Notes: generated by a model from the letters alone, not told the origin. Shown: positions 16,979 to 25,050, counted from the stretch's first letter. The stretch: 39,391 nt of DNA from Pseudomonadota bacterium (GCA_963205175.1 CAUJIW010000145.1:1-39391); one strand, 5' to 3'. A program made the numbers and translations.

Positions 16979-17040
16979 TTATTAATAATAAGTCGCAGAA
17001 TCAATATGAATAATGACGTACAGGTGAATTTGAATTATAC
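16979..17040 (-). promoter_or_regulatory. AT-rich receptor promoter with iron-type operator candidate
   Basis: This stretch is markedly AT-rich and contains the palindrome TTATTAATAA (16979-16988) within a longer run of TTATT/AATAA steps. Fur- or Irr-type regulators bind such sites upstream of TonB receptors. The same TAATAAC string occurs upstream of the DUF4198 gene. Confidence 0.4.
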
Positions 17041-17049
17041 GAAATAACC

Positions 17050-17081
17050 AAAAAAGACGGGCAGCCGCGCGGCTGCCCGTC
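17050..17081 (-). terminator. Rho-independent terminator after the EF-hand gene
   Basis: A perfect 26-bp palindrome (17056-17081, GACGGGCAGCCGC and its complement) followed on minus by TTTTTT. It separates the DUF4198/EF-hand pair from the receptor gene. Confidence 0.9.
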
Positions 17082-17164
17082 AGGACAGGGAAAAGTGTCA
17101 CAAGAATGATCGGGACGGCGCCGGGCCGCCGGGGTCGGCGGCCGCGATCGCCATCCCGGCGGGG

Positions 17165-17614
17165 TTATTTCTTCGCCGGCGGCTGGTTGGCGGTGACGGC
17201 GCTGTTCTCGCCGGCGCCGGACAGCTTGCCGTTGCTGTTGCTGTCGTGGCTGCCGTACATCCGCCAGCCGGAGGCGAGATACTCGTCGCGCGACATGCGC
17301 TTGTCGGCGTTGGAGTCGATCGACTCGAAGCGGATGTGTGCCTGCTTGAGCTGGGTCTCGCGCATGCGCTTCATGTTCTCGTCCAGGCGCTTGGTGAATT
17401 CGGCGACGTACTCGGTCTCGCTGATGACGCCGTCCCGGTTGGTGTCGGTCTCCTTGAAGCTGGCGTCGCGCTCCTGCTGGAACTCCAGCGGGCTGACGAT
17501 GCCGTCGCCGTTGCTGTCGTACTGCTTGACGAAGGCCTCGAAGCCATGGGGCGCGGCGCCTGCCGTGCCGGCGATCAGCGTGATGGCGAGGGAAAGCCCG
17601 AAGGTTCTGGTCAT
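17165..17614 (-). CDS. Exported EF-hand calcium-binding protein
   Basis: 149 residues with a signal peptide (MTRTFGLSLAITLIAGTAGA) and four EF-hand-like loops: DSNGDGIVSPLE, DTNRDGVISETE, DSNADKRMSRDE and a shortened DSNSNGKLSG. The third loop has Lys-Arg in place of Gly and is probably weaker. The ATG at 17614 has AAAGGA 7 nt upstream. It lies 32 bp after the DUF4198 gene, so they are probably co-transcribed, and is followed by a strong terminator before the TonB receptor. Likely periplasmic; may bind calcium or another divalent cation. Role unknown. Confidence 0.85.
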   Translation of the reverse strand: MTRTFGLSLAITLIAGTAGAAPHGFEAFVKQYDSNGDGIVSPLEFQQERDASFKETDTNRDGVISETEYVAEFTKRLDENMKRMRETQLKQAHIRFESIDSNADKRMSRDEYLASGWRMYGSHDSNSNGKLSGAGENSAVTANQPPAKK

Positions 17615-17646
17615 GACGATGTCCTTTGTTGGAGAGAGGGTGAAGA

Positions 17647-18462
17647 TCACGGCATGACCTCGAAGGTCAGCGTGTAGGTGTGGCTGCGCCAGGGCGTGGC
17701 GGCGCCGGCGGGTGCCGGCCCACGATGCCGGGTCATCAGCATGAACAGCCCGGGCTGGCTGAAATCGAGACGGGCCTTGCCGGCGGCGTCGGTGGTGACG
17801 CTGGTCAGCGGCTTGTGGCTGCCTGGCACCTGATGGCCGAGAAACAGCTCCAGGCGCTGGTTGGCCAGCGGCTTGCCGTCGTGCAGCAACTCGAAGGCAA
17901 AGCCGTCGGTCACGAACAGCTCGCTGGGATGCGTGAGCGGGTGGAGCTCGACACCGCTGCCGGTGGGCGCGAGCACCGTGGCGGTGGGCGCGCCGCGCGT
18001 GACGTAGGTCTCCGACGTGGTCACGCTCTGCACCGGCACCACCGAGGTGGCGCCCGCCGGCGGTGACGCATTGCCTTCGCCCAGCACCACCCAGGCATCC
18101 TTCACCCGCGCCATGCGGCCGAGCCGCCCGAGGCGCAGCCCGGTGGACAACCGGTAGGTGCCCCGGGTGGGCAGGGCCGCCTCCAGCACCGTCTTGTCGC
18201 GCACCGAGAATACCGGCGCCAGCCGTACCCGGCTGCCATCGGGCGCGAGCATGTGAAACTGCTCCGACTTCAGGGCGATGTCCGACGCGAAGGCGGTCTC
18301 GGTGAACCCGGCGTCCACCGTCACGTGGTCGCGATCGGTCACCGAGAAATAGTTGGGCAGCAGGAACGGCATGTGTGCCGCCGCCGGCAGGGCGACCGCC
18401 GCCACGAGCACAGCCAGCGGCGCGGCGGTCATCCAGGCGGCGCTTCGGGTGCGACGCGTCAT
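17647..18462 (-). CDS. DUF4198 periplasmic protein
   Basis: 271 residues with a signal peptide ending AVALPAAAH, then the DUF4198 opening HMPFLLPNYFSV, DRDHVTVDAGFTE, and a C-terminal fibronectin-like portion (GFAFELLHDGKPLANQRLELFL, VTTDAAGKARLDFSQPGLFMLMTRH). DUF4198/NikM-like proteins commonly accompany TonB receptors for iron, cobalt or nickel and are thought to handle metal in the periplasm. Here the gene heads an EF-hand gene and precedes a TonB receptor. A Fur-box-like sequence lies 37 bp upstream of its start. The start ATG at 18462 has GGGGACAAAG next to it. Confidence 0.85.
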   Translation of the reverse strand: MTRRTRSAAWMTAAPLAVLVAAVALPAAAHMPFLLPNYFSVTDRDHVTVDAGFTETAFASDIALKSEQFHMLAPDGSRVRLAPVFSVRDKTVLEAALPTRGTYRLSTGLRLGRLGRMARVKDAWVVLGEGNASPPAGATSVVPVQSVTTSETYVTRGAPTATVLAPTGSGVELHPLTHPSELFVTDGFAFELLHDGKPLANQRLELFLGHQVPGSHKPLTSVTTDAAGKARLDFSQPGLFMLMTRHRGPAPAGAATPWRSHTYTLTFEVMP

Positions 18463-18498
18463 CTTTGTCCCCTGTCTCTACAACTCGATCGCGTATCT

Positions 18499-18517
18499 GT
18501 TATTACGACTCATTATC
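18499..18517 (-). promoter_or_regulatory. Fur-box-like operator upstream of DUF4198 gene
   Basis: The 19-mer at this position matches the classical Fur consensus (GATAATGATAATCATTATC) at 13 of 19 positions, including an intact right half CATTATC. Placed 37 bp before the DUF4198 start, it fits iron control of the receptor cluster. Confidence 0.5.
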
Positions 18518-18568
18518 ATCCGCAAGAGGCAATCCGCCACGCCCGCTGATCCGGTCACGCCAATGCAA

Positions 18569-18597
18569 ACGGGGCGCGCCGGCTAGGCACGCCCCGT
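18569..18597 (-). terminator. Terminator of the ODC/DHS-like pair
   Basis: A 12-bp stem with one G-U pair (ACGGGGCGTGCC with GGCGCGCCCCGT on minus) and a 5-nt loop, followed by TTTGC, about 60 bp beyond the DHS-like stop. Confidence 0.65.
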
Positions 18598-18655
18598 GTC
18601 GGTTCAGCAATGGCTCGCGGCCGGCTGGCCGCCGCCGAGCCGTCGACGTCAGCGA

Positions 18656-19708
18656 TCAGTCGAAGATGGCGCCCCAGCGCCGCTTGACGCGGTTGCGCCA
18701 GTGGCCGCGGTGGTAGGCGTCGGAGGCCAGCAGCGGCAGCACCGAGCCGGCCTCGGCGAACACCATCTGCTCCAGCGCGGTGTCGACCTTGCCCCAGCTC
18801 GCCGCCTCCTTCAGCGTCGAGGACGAGCAGGCGCCGTCACGCACGTCGGCGACGGTGATCTGCACCGCGTACTTGTGCATCTCGACGTCCTCGTGGCCGA
18901 GGATTTCCGCACACACCACGGTGTCCTGGATGAAGTTCTTCGGCACGCCGCCGCCGATCATCAGGAGGCCGGTGGTGCCGGCCTTGATCTTGATGTCGGT
19001 GAGTTCGCGGAAGTCGGCCACCGCGTCGATCATCATGTACGGCTTGCCTTCCTTCATCCGCTCGACCTGGTGCTTCACCAGGCCGAAGCCGGCCGAGGAG
19101 TCGACGAACGCCGGGCAGAAGATCGGCACGTCATGCTCGAACGCCAGCTTGACCAGGCTGTTGTCCTTCTTGCCGTGCTCGGCGAGGTAGCGGCCCATCT
19201 CGCGGATGAAGGCGCGGCTGGAATAGGCCTTGGGCTCCAGGCTGTCGGCGATCTTGCCGATGGTGTGGTCGCAGTCCTGCAGTTGCTCTTCATCGATGTA
19301 GGTGTCGTAGATGCGGTCGATGTAGAGCGAGCGCAGCGTGTTGTCGTCGGGGATTTCCAGCGCCTGATAGTGCTTGTGGCCCAGGCCCTCGAAGAAATCC
19401 ATGTCGACGATCGAGGCACCGGTCGCGACAACGCCGTCGATCATGTTCGAGCGCAGCAGCTCGGCGTAGGCGTCCATGCAGCCGCCCGCCGAGGTGGAGC
19501 CGGCGATGACCAGGAAGATCGAGCAGTCCGGGTCGGCCAGCATCTGGTTGTAGATGCTGGTGGCGCGGGCGAGATCACGGCTGGTGAAGCTCATCTTCGC
19601 CATCGAGTCGATGATCGGACGGGCGTCAAAGCTGGTGATGTCGATGTGCTCGACGGTGGTCGACAGCAGTGCCGCCTTGCGCTTGTCGTTGCTCAGGTTG
19701 TGGGACAT
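18656..19708 (-). CDS. Deoxyhypusine-synthase-like protein (probable polyamine enzyme)
   Basis: 350 residues of the deoxyhypusine synthase family. The NAD-binding portion shows AGSTSAGGCMDAYAELLRS and GVVATGASIVDMDFFEGLG; GGGVPKNFIQD and IKAGTTGLLMIGGG are also present. The motif EAASWGK carries Lys307, aligning with the catalytic lysine of the human enzyme (EAVSWGK). Bacteria lack eIF5A, so the product is not deoxyhypusine; transfer of the spermidine- or putrescine-derived butyl group to another amine, for example making homospermidine, is the reasonable inference given the ODC gene upstream. Start ATG 19708 chosen for GGAAAGG 9 nt upstream; longer in-frame extension rejected. A strong hairpin occupies the 129-bp gap to ODC. 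Confidence 0.88.
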   Translation of the reverse strand: MSHNLSNDKRKAALLSTTVEHIDITSFDARPIIDSMAKMSFTSRDLARATSIYNQMLADPDCSIFLVIAGSTSAGGCMDAYAELLRSNMIDGVVATGASIVDMDFFEGLGHKHYQALEIPDDNTLRSLYIDRIYDTYIDEEQLQDCDHTIGKIADSLEPKAYSSRAFIREMGRYLAEHGKKDNSLVKLAFEHDVPIFCPAFVDSSAGFGLVKHQVERMKEGKPYMMIDAVADFRELTDIKIKAGTTGLLMIGGGVPKNFIQDTVVCAEILGHEDVEMHKYAVQITVADVRDGACSSSTLKEAASWGKVDTALEQMVFAEAGSVLPLLASDAYHRGHWRNRVKRRWGAIFD

Positions 19709-19783
19709 GGAGGCAAGCCTTTCCATACTCAAACGGCCAAGACCCGCCGAGCCGCGTCGGCGTGTGCTGGCCATGGGCATGAT

Positions 19784-19820
19784 CCTCGCCCGGGGTATGC
19801 GGGCTTCGCCCCGGGCGAGG
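19784..19820 (-). promoter_or_regulatory. Intercistronic hairpin between ODC and DHS-like genes
   Basis: A perfect 12-bp stem CCTCGCCCGGGG with a 13-nt loop and no following T run. It could stabilise or process the mRNA, or attenuate the second gene. Confidence 0.55.
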
Positions 19821-19837
19821 AATGGGTGCGGGTTGTC

Positions 19838-21037
19838 TTACTCGGCCGTGCCGGCGACGTTAAGCGTCTCCCGTGACGCTTCCATGTCGGCGTCGTCGTA
19901 GAGCGACAGCATCGGCGCGTCGGCGACCACCACCGTTTCGTCGGCCCGGAAGCCGTTGAAGTCGGTGCGCATGGCCGCGCCATAGGCGCCGAGCATGCCG
20001 ATCTCGATATAGTCGCCGGCCTGGATGTCGGCGGGCAGCATGAACGGCCCCTGCATGAAGTCCATGTCGTCGCAGGTCGGGCCGTAGAAGCTGAAGCCCA
20101 TCTCCTTGGCCCGCGAGGCCTCGGCGCGCAGCAGCGTCACCGGGAACCGCCAGTCGACGTGGGCGGCATCGAACAACGAGCCGTAGGCGCCGTCGTTGAT
20201 GAACAGCACGTCACCCCGCCGGCGCTCCACGCGCACGACGACGCTGGCATATTCCGCCGACAAGGCCCGGCCCGGCTCGCACCACAGTTCGGCCGAGTAG
20301 GAGATCGGCAGCGCCTCGAAGTGGGTCTTGATCACCTCGAAATACGCCTCCAGCGGCGGCGGCATCATGCCGGGGTAGGCCGACGGAAAACCGCCGCCCA
20401 CGTCCACCACGTCGACGGTGACGCCGGCCTGGACGATCGCCGCGCGGGCGATCGCCAGCGCGTCGGCATAGGCCTGCGGCGACATCGCCTGGCTGCCGAC
20501 ATGGAAGCACACGCCCAGCGTGTCGGCGGCCTGACGGGTGGCCAGCAGCAGGTCCGGCGCGTCCTCGACGCCGGCGCCGAACTTCGAGGCCAGCGACAGC
20601 TTGGAATGGCCCGACGACACCCGCAGCCGCACGCACAGGGTCAGATCGGCGGCATTGTCGGTCGCCGCCATGATCTTCGCCAGCTCGTCATGGCTGTCGA
20701 GCGAGAAGGTGCGCACGCCATGCTGGAAGTAGGCTTCCGCGATGGCTTCCGGCGCCTTGACCGGATGCATGAAGCACAGCGTCGCTTGCGGGTGGATGCG
20801 GCGCACCAGACGCACCTCGGCGATCGAGGCCACGTCGAAGTGCGTGACGCCGCTGTCCCCCAGGAGCTGGATCAGCTCTGGCGACGGATTGGCCTTCACG
20901 GCGTACAGAACCTTGCCCGGAAACTTCTCGGTGAAGAAACGGGCGGCTCGTGCAGCGGCGTGCGGACGAATGCAGGTGACCGGCTGAGCCGGACGACGGG
21001 TTGACGCTAACCCCAGCGCGCTATGGTCGTTGCGCAT
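19838..21037 (-). CDS. Ornithine decarboxylase, alanine-racemase fold
   Basis: 399-residue PLP enzyme of the fold-type III (eukaryotic-like ODC) family. The PLP lysine is Lys48 in YAVKANPS; the glycine-rich phosphate loop is DVGGGFPSAYPG; CEPGR and the active-site cysteine loop GPTCDDMD (Cys322) match ornithine decarboxylases more than diaminopimelate decarboxylases. Makes putrescine from ornithine in the cytosol. The ATG at 21037 has GGAGG 9 nt upstream; the earlier in-frame start at 21157 runs through the leader structure and was rejected. First gene of a pair with the DHS-like protein. The structured leader (next entries) pairs over the ribosome-binding site, so translation is probably regulated by RNA structure. 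Confidence 0.92.
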   Translation of the reverse strand: MRNDHSALGLASTRRPAQPVTCIRPHAAARAARFFTEKFPGKVLYAVKANPSPELIQLLGDSGVTHFDVASIAEVRLVRRIHPQATLCFMHPVKAPEAIAEAYFQHGVRTFSLDSHDELAKIMAATDNAADLTLCVRLRVSSGHSKLSLASKFGAGVEDAPDLLLATRQAADTLGVCFHVGSQAMSPQAYADALAIARAAIVQAGVTVDVVDVGGGFPSAYPGMMPPPLEAYFEVIKTHFEALPISYSAELWCEPGRALSAEYASVVVRVERRRGDVLFINDGAYGSLFDAAHVDWRFPVTLLRAEASRAKEMGFSFYGPTCDDMDFMQGPFMLPADIQAGDYIEIGMLGAYGAAMRTDFNGFRADETVVVADAPMLSLYDDADMEASRETLNVAGTAE

Positions 21038-21135
21038 CTCATGGGACCTCCAACGGGTAGTTGACGATACGCTGCCTTGCGGTTGGAAGTCCCATGGGGC
21101 AGCAGAAGGCGCACATAGGGTCTGCGGACCCCCAT
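21007..21135 (-). other. Candidate 42-codon upstream ORF overlapping the ODC start
   Basis: ATG at 21135 opens MGVRRPYVRLLLPHG and continues through the sequestering hairpin, passes the ODC start in another frame, and stops 30 nt inside ODC. The first 9 codons hold three Arg codons. It has no good ribosome-binding sequence. Listed as a possible leader peptide that could open or close the hairpin when translated; it may be chance. Confidence 0.3.
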
Positions 21136-21178
21136 GTAAAGATGCTTTTTGTGACATCGTCCGTGGTCCTGGGGGACG
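21038..21178 (-). promoter_or_regulatory. Structured ODC leader RNA, speF-like, sequestering the ribosome-binding site
   Basis: On minus, three stem-loops precede the ODC start. The last is a 15-bp stem (arms 21096-21082 and 21054-21040, one G-T pair, 27-nt loop) whose 3' arm contains the GGAGG binding site and ends 3 nt before the ATG. Further upstream are a stem at 21114-21136 around GGGTC/GACCC and one at 21158-21178 (CGTCC/GGACG). The speF motif is a known leader of alphaproteobacterial ornithine decarboxylases; assignment to it is by position and function, and the consensus was not compared base by base. Confidence 0.7.
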
Positions 21179-21211
21179 TGAAATGTCCTTTGTCTTTCAA
21201 GGGGTTGATTT

Positions 21212-22216
21212 ATGAATGCAGGGTTAACGGCGGCTGCGCCGGCACAGGCGGTAGCACTGGCGGACGTCCATGATGCCGCGCGCCAGATTCGCGGCGTCGC
21301 CCTGCGCACCCCGTTGCTGGAAAATCCGGTGCTCAATCAGCGGGTTGGCGGCCGGATTCTGCTCAAGGCGGAGGCGCTGCAGCGCACCGGCTCGTTCAAG
21401 TTCCGCGGCGCCTGCAACCGGCTGGGCCGGCTGAGCCCGGCCGAGCGCCGGGCCGGCGTCGTCGCCTTCTCCTCCGGCAACCACGCGCAGGGGGTGGCGG
21501 CGGCCGCCGCCCTGCTGGAGGTGCCGGCGACCATCGTCATGCCGGCCGACGCGCCGGCGCTGAAGGTGGCGCGCACCCGGGCGCTGGGCGCCGAGGTGGT
21601 GTTCTACGACCGGGCGACGGAAAGCCGGGAGGCGATCGCCGGCCGGCTGGCGGCGGCGCAGGGCCGGGTGCTGGTGCCGTCGTTCGATGACCCGCACATC
21701 ATCGCCGGCCAGGGCACCGCCGGGCTGGAGATCGCCGAGGACTGCGCGGCGCTCGGCGTGGTGCCGGATACCTTCGTGGTCTGCTGCGGCGGCGGCGGGC
21801 TGGCGGCCGGCTGCACGCTGGCGCTTACCGACGCCTTCCCCGGCATCGCCATCGTCACCGCCGAGCCCGAACAATATGACGATGTCGCCCGCTCGCTGGC
21901 CGCCGGCACCCGGCTGGGCATCGACGGCTACCCGCCGACCCTGTGTGACGCGCTGCAGACGCCGATGGTCGGCGCGCTGACCTTCCCGATCCTGCACGCC
22001 GCCGGGGCGCGCGGCGTCGCGGTGACCGAGGCGGAGGTGGCGGCGGCGGTGGCCTTCGCTTTCACCGAACTGAAGCTGGTGGTCGAGCCGGGCGGGGCGG
22101 CGGCGCTGGCGGCGGTGCTCGCCGGTCGCGTCGCCGCCGCCGGGCGCACGCTGGTGCTGACGCTGTCGGGCGGCAATATCGACCCCGCCACGCTCGCCCG
22201 CTGCCTGGGGGAGTGA
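21212..22216 (+). CDS. Threonine/serine dehydratase-like PLP enzyme
   Basis: 334 residues of fold-type II PLP enzymes with only the catalytic domain. The PLP lysine is Lys63 in GSFKFRGA, the substrate loop SSGNHAQG is 87-94, and the phosphate-binding loop CCGGGGLAAG is 191-200. Length and absence of a C-terminal ACT regulatory domain fit catabolic threonine dehydratase, serine racemase or threo-3-hydroxyaspartate ammonia-lyase; these cannot be separated by eye. Reaction would be deamination of Thr/Ser to 2-oxo acids. The start ATG has AAGGGG 7 nt upstream. It is divergent from ODC across a 174-bp gap that holds the ODC leader. Confidence 0.9.
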   Translation: MNAGLTAAAPAQAVALADVHDAARQIRGVALRTPLLENPVLNQRVGGRILLKAEALQRTGSFKFRGACNRLGRLSPAERRAGVVAFSSGNHAQGVAAAAALLEVPATIVMPADAPALKVARTRALGAEVVFYDRATESREAIAGRLAAAQGRVLVPSFDDPHIIAGQGTAGLEIAEDCAALGVVPDTFVVCCGGGGLAAGCTLALTDAFPGIAIVTAEPEQYDDVARSLAAGTRLGIDGYPPTLCDALQTPMVGALTFPILHAAGARGVAVTEAEVAAAVAFAFTELKLVVEPGGAAALAAVLAGRVAAAGRTLVLTLSGGNIDPATLARCLGE

Positions 22217-22359
22217 CGGGGGCAAGCGCGGTGGCTTTCGACACTCTGGCGTAGGCATCCTGCTGGCGGCGGCTTGGCAGGGCATGTCCGCCAGGCGTGT
22301 TGATGTGGCGCGTTATTTCGCGTATAAGGAGTTTTACTCGATATGATGTGAGGGGCATC

Positions 22360-23568
22360 ATGAGTCGCACGGCATTCGCGAGGGCGGCGTCGTTCGCCTT
22401 GGTCCTGACGGCCTCCGTGCTCACCGTGCTGGCGCCCGCCGCCCACGCCAGCCCGATATACGGTGTCATCGACCTGACGCCTGATCGCGCCGAAGCGATC
22501 GCGGCGCTTAACGACCGTGATGATGTCTATCTGTCGTTGGGCGATGACGAGCAGAGCGGGCTTGATTATGCCGCCTGGATCCGGGAACGGAACGGAAATT
22601 CGCACGTCATCGGCGAGACGTCGATCCTGTCCGATGGCGCGATCAACAACGCTGGCGAGATCATCACCAGCACATTGCTCGGCGTTGATGGCTCGGATCG
22701 TCGTATCCTGCGCGGCAAGGTCGGCCAGGGTCTGACGCTGTTGCCGGAGCCGGCGCTGGCACCCGACGAACTCTGGCGCAACTATCATCCGGTCGCCATC
22801 AACGACAGCGGTGTCATTATTGGCAGGGTCGCGATAGTCAAGCAGTTGCCCGATGGCGGCACGGCTGGTTTCACCACCGTCTTCCGCTGGGATGCGGCAG
22901 GCAATGTCTCGACCATTGATGGTCTGCCGCCGGGCCTGGAGACGGTCGTCGTCGACGGCACCGAGCACTTGCGGACCACCAGCGTCCTTGCCGTGGACCT
23001 CAATAATCGCGGCGACATCATCGGTCGGGTGGTGACGAGGGACAATGGTGTTGTCACCGCCACCACGCCGTTCTGGGCGCCGGCCGGCGGCACCGCCATC
23101 CTGCTGACGGACTGGCCGGCGGCGGGCGGCGCGATGCCTTACCACATCAACGAACAGGGCCAGATTTTCGGGGTCCGCACGGTCGCTGGCGAGCAGCGCC
23201 TGTTCCGCTGGGAGGCGCTGACCGGCTTCACCGATCTCGGCTTGAAATTCACCAATGGGGCGATTGTCGACATCAATGATTCCGGGGCCGCCATCGGCAT
23301 GTTCGACGACCGTGCCGCACTCTGGACCCCTGCGGCCGGGTTGCAGTACCTTGACGAGATCACCGCGCTGCCGACCGACTGGCTGATGCTCGGCCTGTTC
23401 GACCTCAACAATGCCGGCAACATCGCGGCCACCGCACTCGACGAGGATCGCTTCATTCATGCGGTTCTGCTGCTGCGCCAGGCCGCGCCCGTGCCGGAGC
23501 CGGCGGCGCTGGCCCTGCTGGCCGGCGGACTGATCGGCGTCGTCCTGGTCCGTCGCCGCCGGGCCTGA
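22360..23568 (+). CDS. PEP-CTERM exoprotein with HAF-type repeats
   Basis: 402 residues. A signal peptide (FARAASFALVLTASVLTVLAPAAHA) is followed by repeated HAF-like units, each centred on (I/L)N-x-x-G-x-I: INNAGEI, INDSGVIIG, LNNRGDIIG, INEQGQIFG, INDSGAAIG, LNNAGNIA. The C-terminus is a PEP-CTERM sorting signal: VPEP, a hydrophobic helix ALALLAGGLIGVVLV, then RRRRA. It is therefore likely exported, cut by an exosortase and released or anchored in extracellular matrix. GAGGGG precedes the ATG at 22360. Base composition is slightly less GC-rich than its neighbours. No exosortase or exopolysaccharide gene lies in the window. Confidence 0.85.
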   Translation: MSRTAFARAASFALVLTASVLTVLAPAAHASPIYGVIDLTPDRAEAIAALNDRDDVYLSLGDDEQSGLDYAAWIRERNGNSHVIGETSILSDGAINNAGEIITSTLLGVDGSDRRILRGKVGQGLTLLPEPALAPDELWRNYHPVAINDSGVIIGRVAIVKQLPDGGTAGFTTVFRWDAAGNVSTIDGLPPGLETVVVDGTEHLRTTSVLAVDLNNRGDIIGRVVTRDNGVVTATTPFWAPAGGTAILLTDWPAAGGAMPYHINEQGQIFGVRTVAGEQRLFRWEALTGFTDLGLKFTNGAIVDINDSGAAIGMFDDRAALWTPAAGLQYLDEITALPTDWLMLGLFDLNNAGNIAATALDEDRFIHAVLLLRQAAPVPEPAALALLAGGLIGVVLVRRRRA

Positions 23569-23681
23569 TCCGACCCGTTGACCCCCGATCCGCCGGACGC
23601 TGACCCCTCGGGCGATTGCCTGCCTGCCGGTCCAGTCCTACTCTCCCGCATCGTCAGGAGACGGACGCGAGGGAACGGGCC

Positions 23682-24479
23682 ATGGCCGGCAGGCTGCGAC
23701 TGAAGGACTTCGAGGACGGCAAGCCGCTGTCCGACACCGTCTATGAGCAGACGCTGAAGCAGCTGCAGCGCCAGCTCCAGATCATCCAGACCGCCTATAT
23801 CGTCCAGAAGCGCCGCGCCATCGTGCTGTTCGAGGGCTGGGACGCCGCCGGCAAGGGCGGCACCATCAAGCGGCTGACCGAACCGCTCGACCCGCGCTTC
23901 TGCCGGGTGTGGCCGATCGCGGCGCCCGACGAGCATGAACTCGCCCGCCACTATCTCTACCGCTTCTGGCGGCGGCTGCCCGGCCGGGGCGAGCTGGCGG
24001 TGTTCGATCGCTCCTGGTACGGCCGGGTGCTTGTCGAGCGCGTCGAGGGCCTGTGTCCGCCCGAGGCGTGGGGCCGCGCCTACGGCGAGATCAACGAGTT
24101 CGAGCGGATGCTGACCCAGGATGGCACCCGGCTGGTCAAGCTGTTCCTGCATGTCACGCCGGCGGTGCAGGCCGAGCGACTGCGCGAACGGCTGGAGGTG
24201 CCCTACAAGCGCTGGAAGACCGGTTTTGACGATTTTCGCAACCGTGACCGCCGCGCCGACTATCATGCCGCCATCGAGGACATGTTCGACCGGACATCGA
24301 CCCGCCACGCACCGTGGACGGTGATCGCCGCCAACCACAAGAAGGCCGCGCGCATCCGGTGTATCGAGACGATCATTGCCACGCTGTCGCGCGACGTCGA
24401 CCTCACCGACCCGGTGCTCGATCCGGCGCTGAAGCGGCTGGCGGAAAAATCACTGGGGGTCCGGCTGAAGGCTGACTGA
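23682..24479 (+). CDS. ppk2: Polyphosphate kinase 2 family protein
   Basis: 265 residues. Walker A-like GWDAAGKGGT at 52-61, the PPK2 lid region with RRLPGRGELAVFDRSWYGRVLVERVEG, in which DRSWYGR (109-115) is the Walker B-type motif, and the conserved PYKRWKTGFDDFRNRD substrate motif. PPK2 uses polyphosphate to phosphorylate nucleotides (or the reverse); the NDP/NMP preference cannot be told from the sequence by eye. Single-domain, cytosolic. GGGA lies 8 nt before the ATG at 23682. Stands alone; the 173 bp after it, before the next EF-hand gene, hold no recognisable gene. Confidence 0.93.
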   Translation: MAGRLRLKDFEDGKPLSDTVYEQTLKQLQRQLQIIQTAYIVQKRRAIVLFEGWDAAGKGGTIKRLTEPLDPRFCRVWPIAAPDEHELARHYLYRFWRRLPGRGELAVFDRSWYGRVLVERVEGLCPPEAWGRAYGEINEFERMLTQDGTRLVKLFLHVTPAVQAERLRERLEVPYKRWKTGFDDFRNRDRRADYHAAIEDMFDRTSTRHAPWTVIAANHKKAARIRCIETIIATLSRDVDLTDPVLDPALKRLAEKSLGVRLKAD

Positions 24480-24652
24480 GCCGGCTGGCGGCTCAAGGCC
24501 GACCGAACGGGCGCGGGGAGGTCGCCGGCGGGGCGATGAACGGTGCCTGGGCGCCGACAGCCGGACGAAGGCTCGCGCGACGGTGGCGCGTAACTGGTTG
24601 TGAGGTGGCAATGGCTTGCCATCGATTGCCTGAAGAAATTGGGAGAACAGCA

Positions 24653-25021
24653 ATGACCCGCACATGGATCGTCGCCACCGCGACCCTCGGCCTCGGCCTT
24701 GCCAGCATGACCGCGCTCGCCGCCGACCAGACGCCCGCGCCGGGGATGGGGCCGGGGAAGGGTCGGGGCATGATGGAGGTCACCAAGGCGGATTTCGACG
24801 CCCGCACCGAACAGCAGTTCAAGAACCTCGACGCCAATGGCGATGGCACGGTCAGCCGCGCCGAGTTCAAGGCGGCGCAGGACAAGCGGTTCGCCGGCAT
24901 GGACGCCAACAAGGACGGCAAGCTCGATCGCGCCGATCGCATGGCCCGGCGGGACAAGTTGCGCGACAACATGCCGTGCCGCGATATGGACGGCCCGGAC
25001 ATGGACGCGCCGAAGAAATAA
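24653..25021 (+). CDS. Small exported EF-hand protein
   Basis: 122 residues with a signal peptide (MTRTWIVATATLGLGLASMTALA) and two good EF-hand loops, DANGDGTVSRAE and DANKDGKLDRAD, set in a Lys/Arg/Asp-rich helical body. The tail is Met/Asp/Pro-rich (CRDMDGPDMDAPKK) with a single cysteine. GGGAG lies 7 nt before the ATG at 24653. A rho-independent terminator follows 29 bp after the stop. Probably periplasmic calcium binding; function unknown. A second EF-hand gene follows in the same direction behind its own gap. Confidence 0.85.
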   Translation: MTRTWIVATATLGLGLASMTALAADQTPAPGMGPGKGRGMMEVTKADFDARTEQQFKNLDANGDGTVSRAEFKAAQDKRFAGMDANKDGKLDRADRMARRDKLRDNMPCRDMDGPDMDAPKK

Positions 25022-25050
25022 CGACGGGACGTTGACTCTCGCCAGACGCG

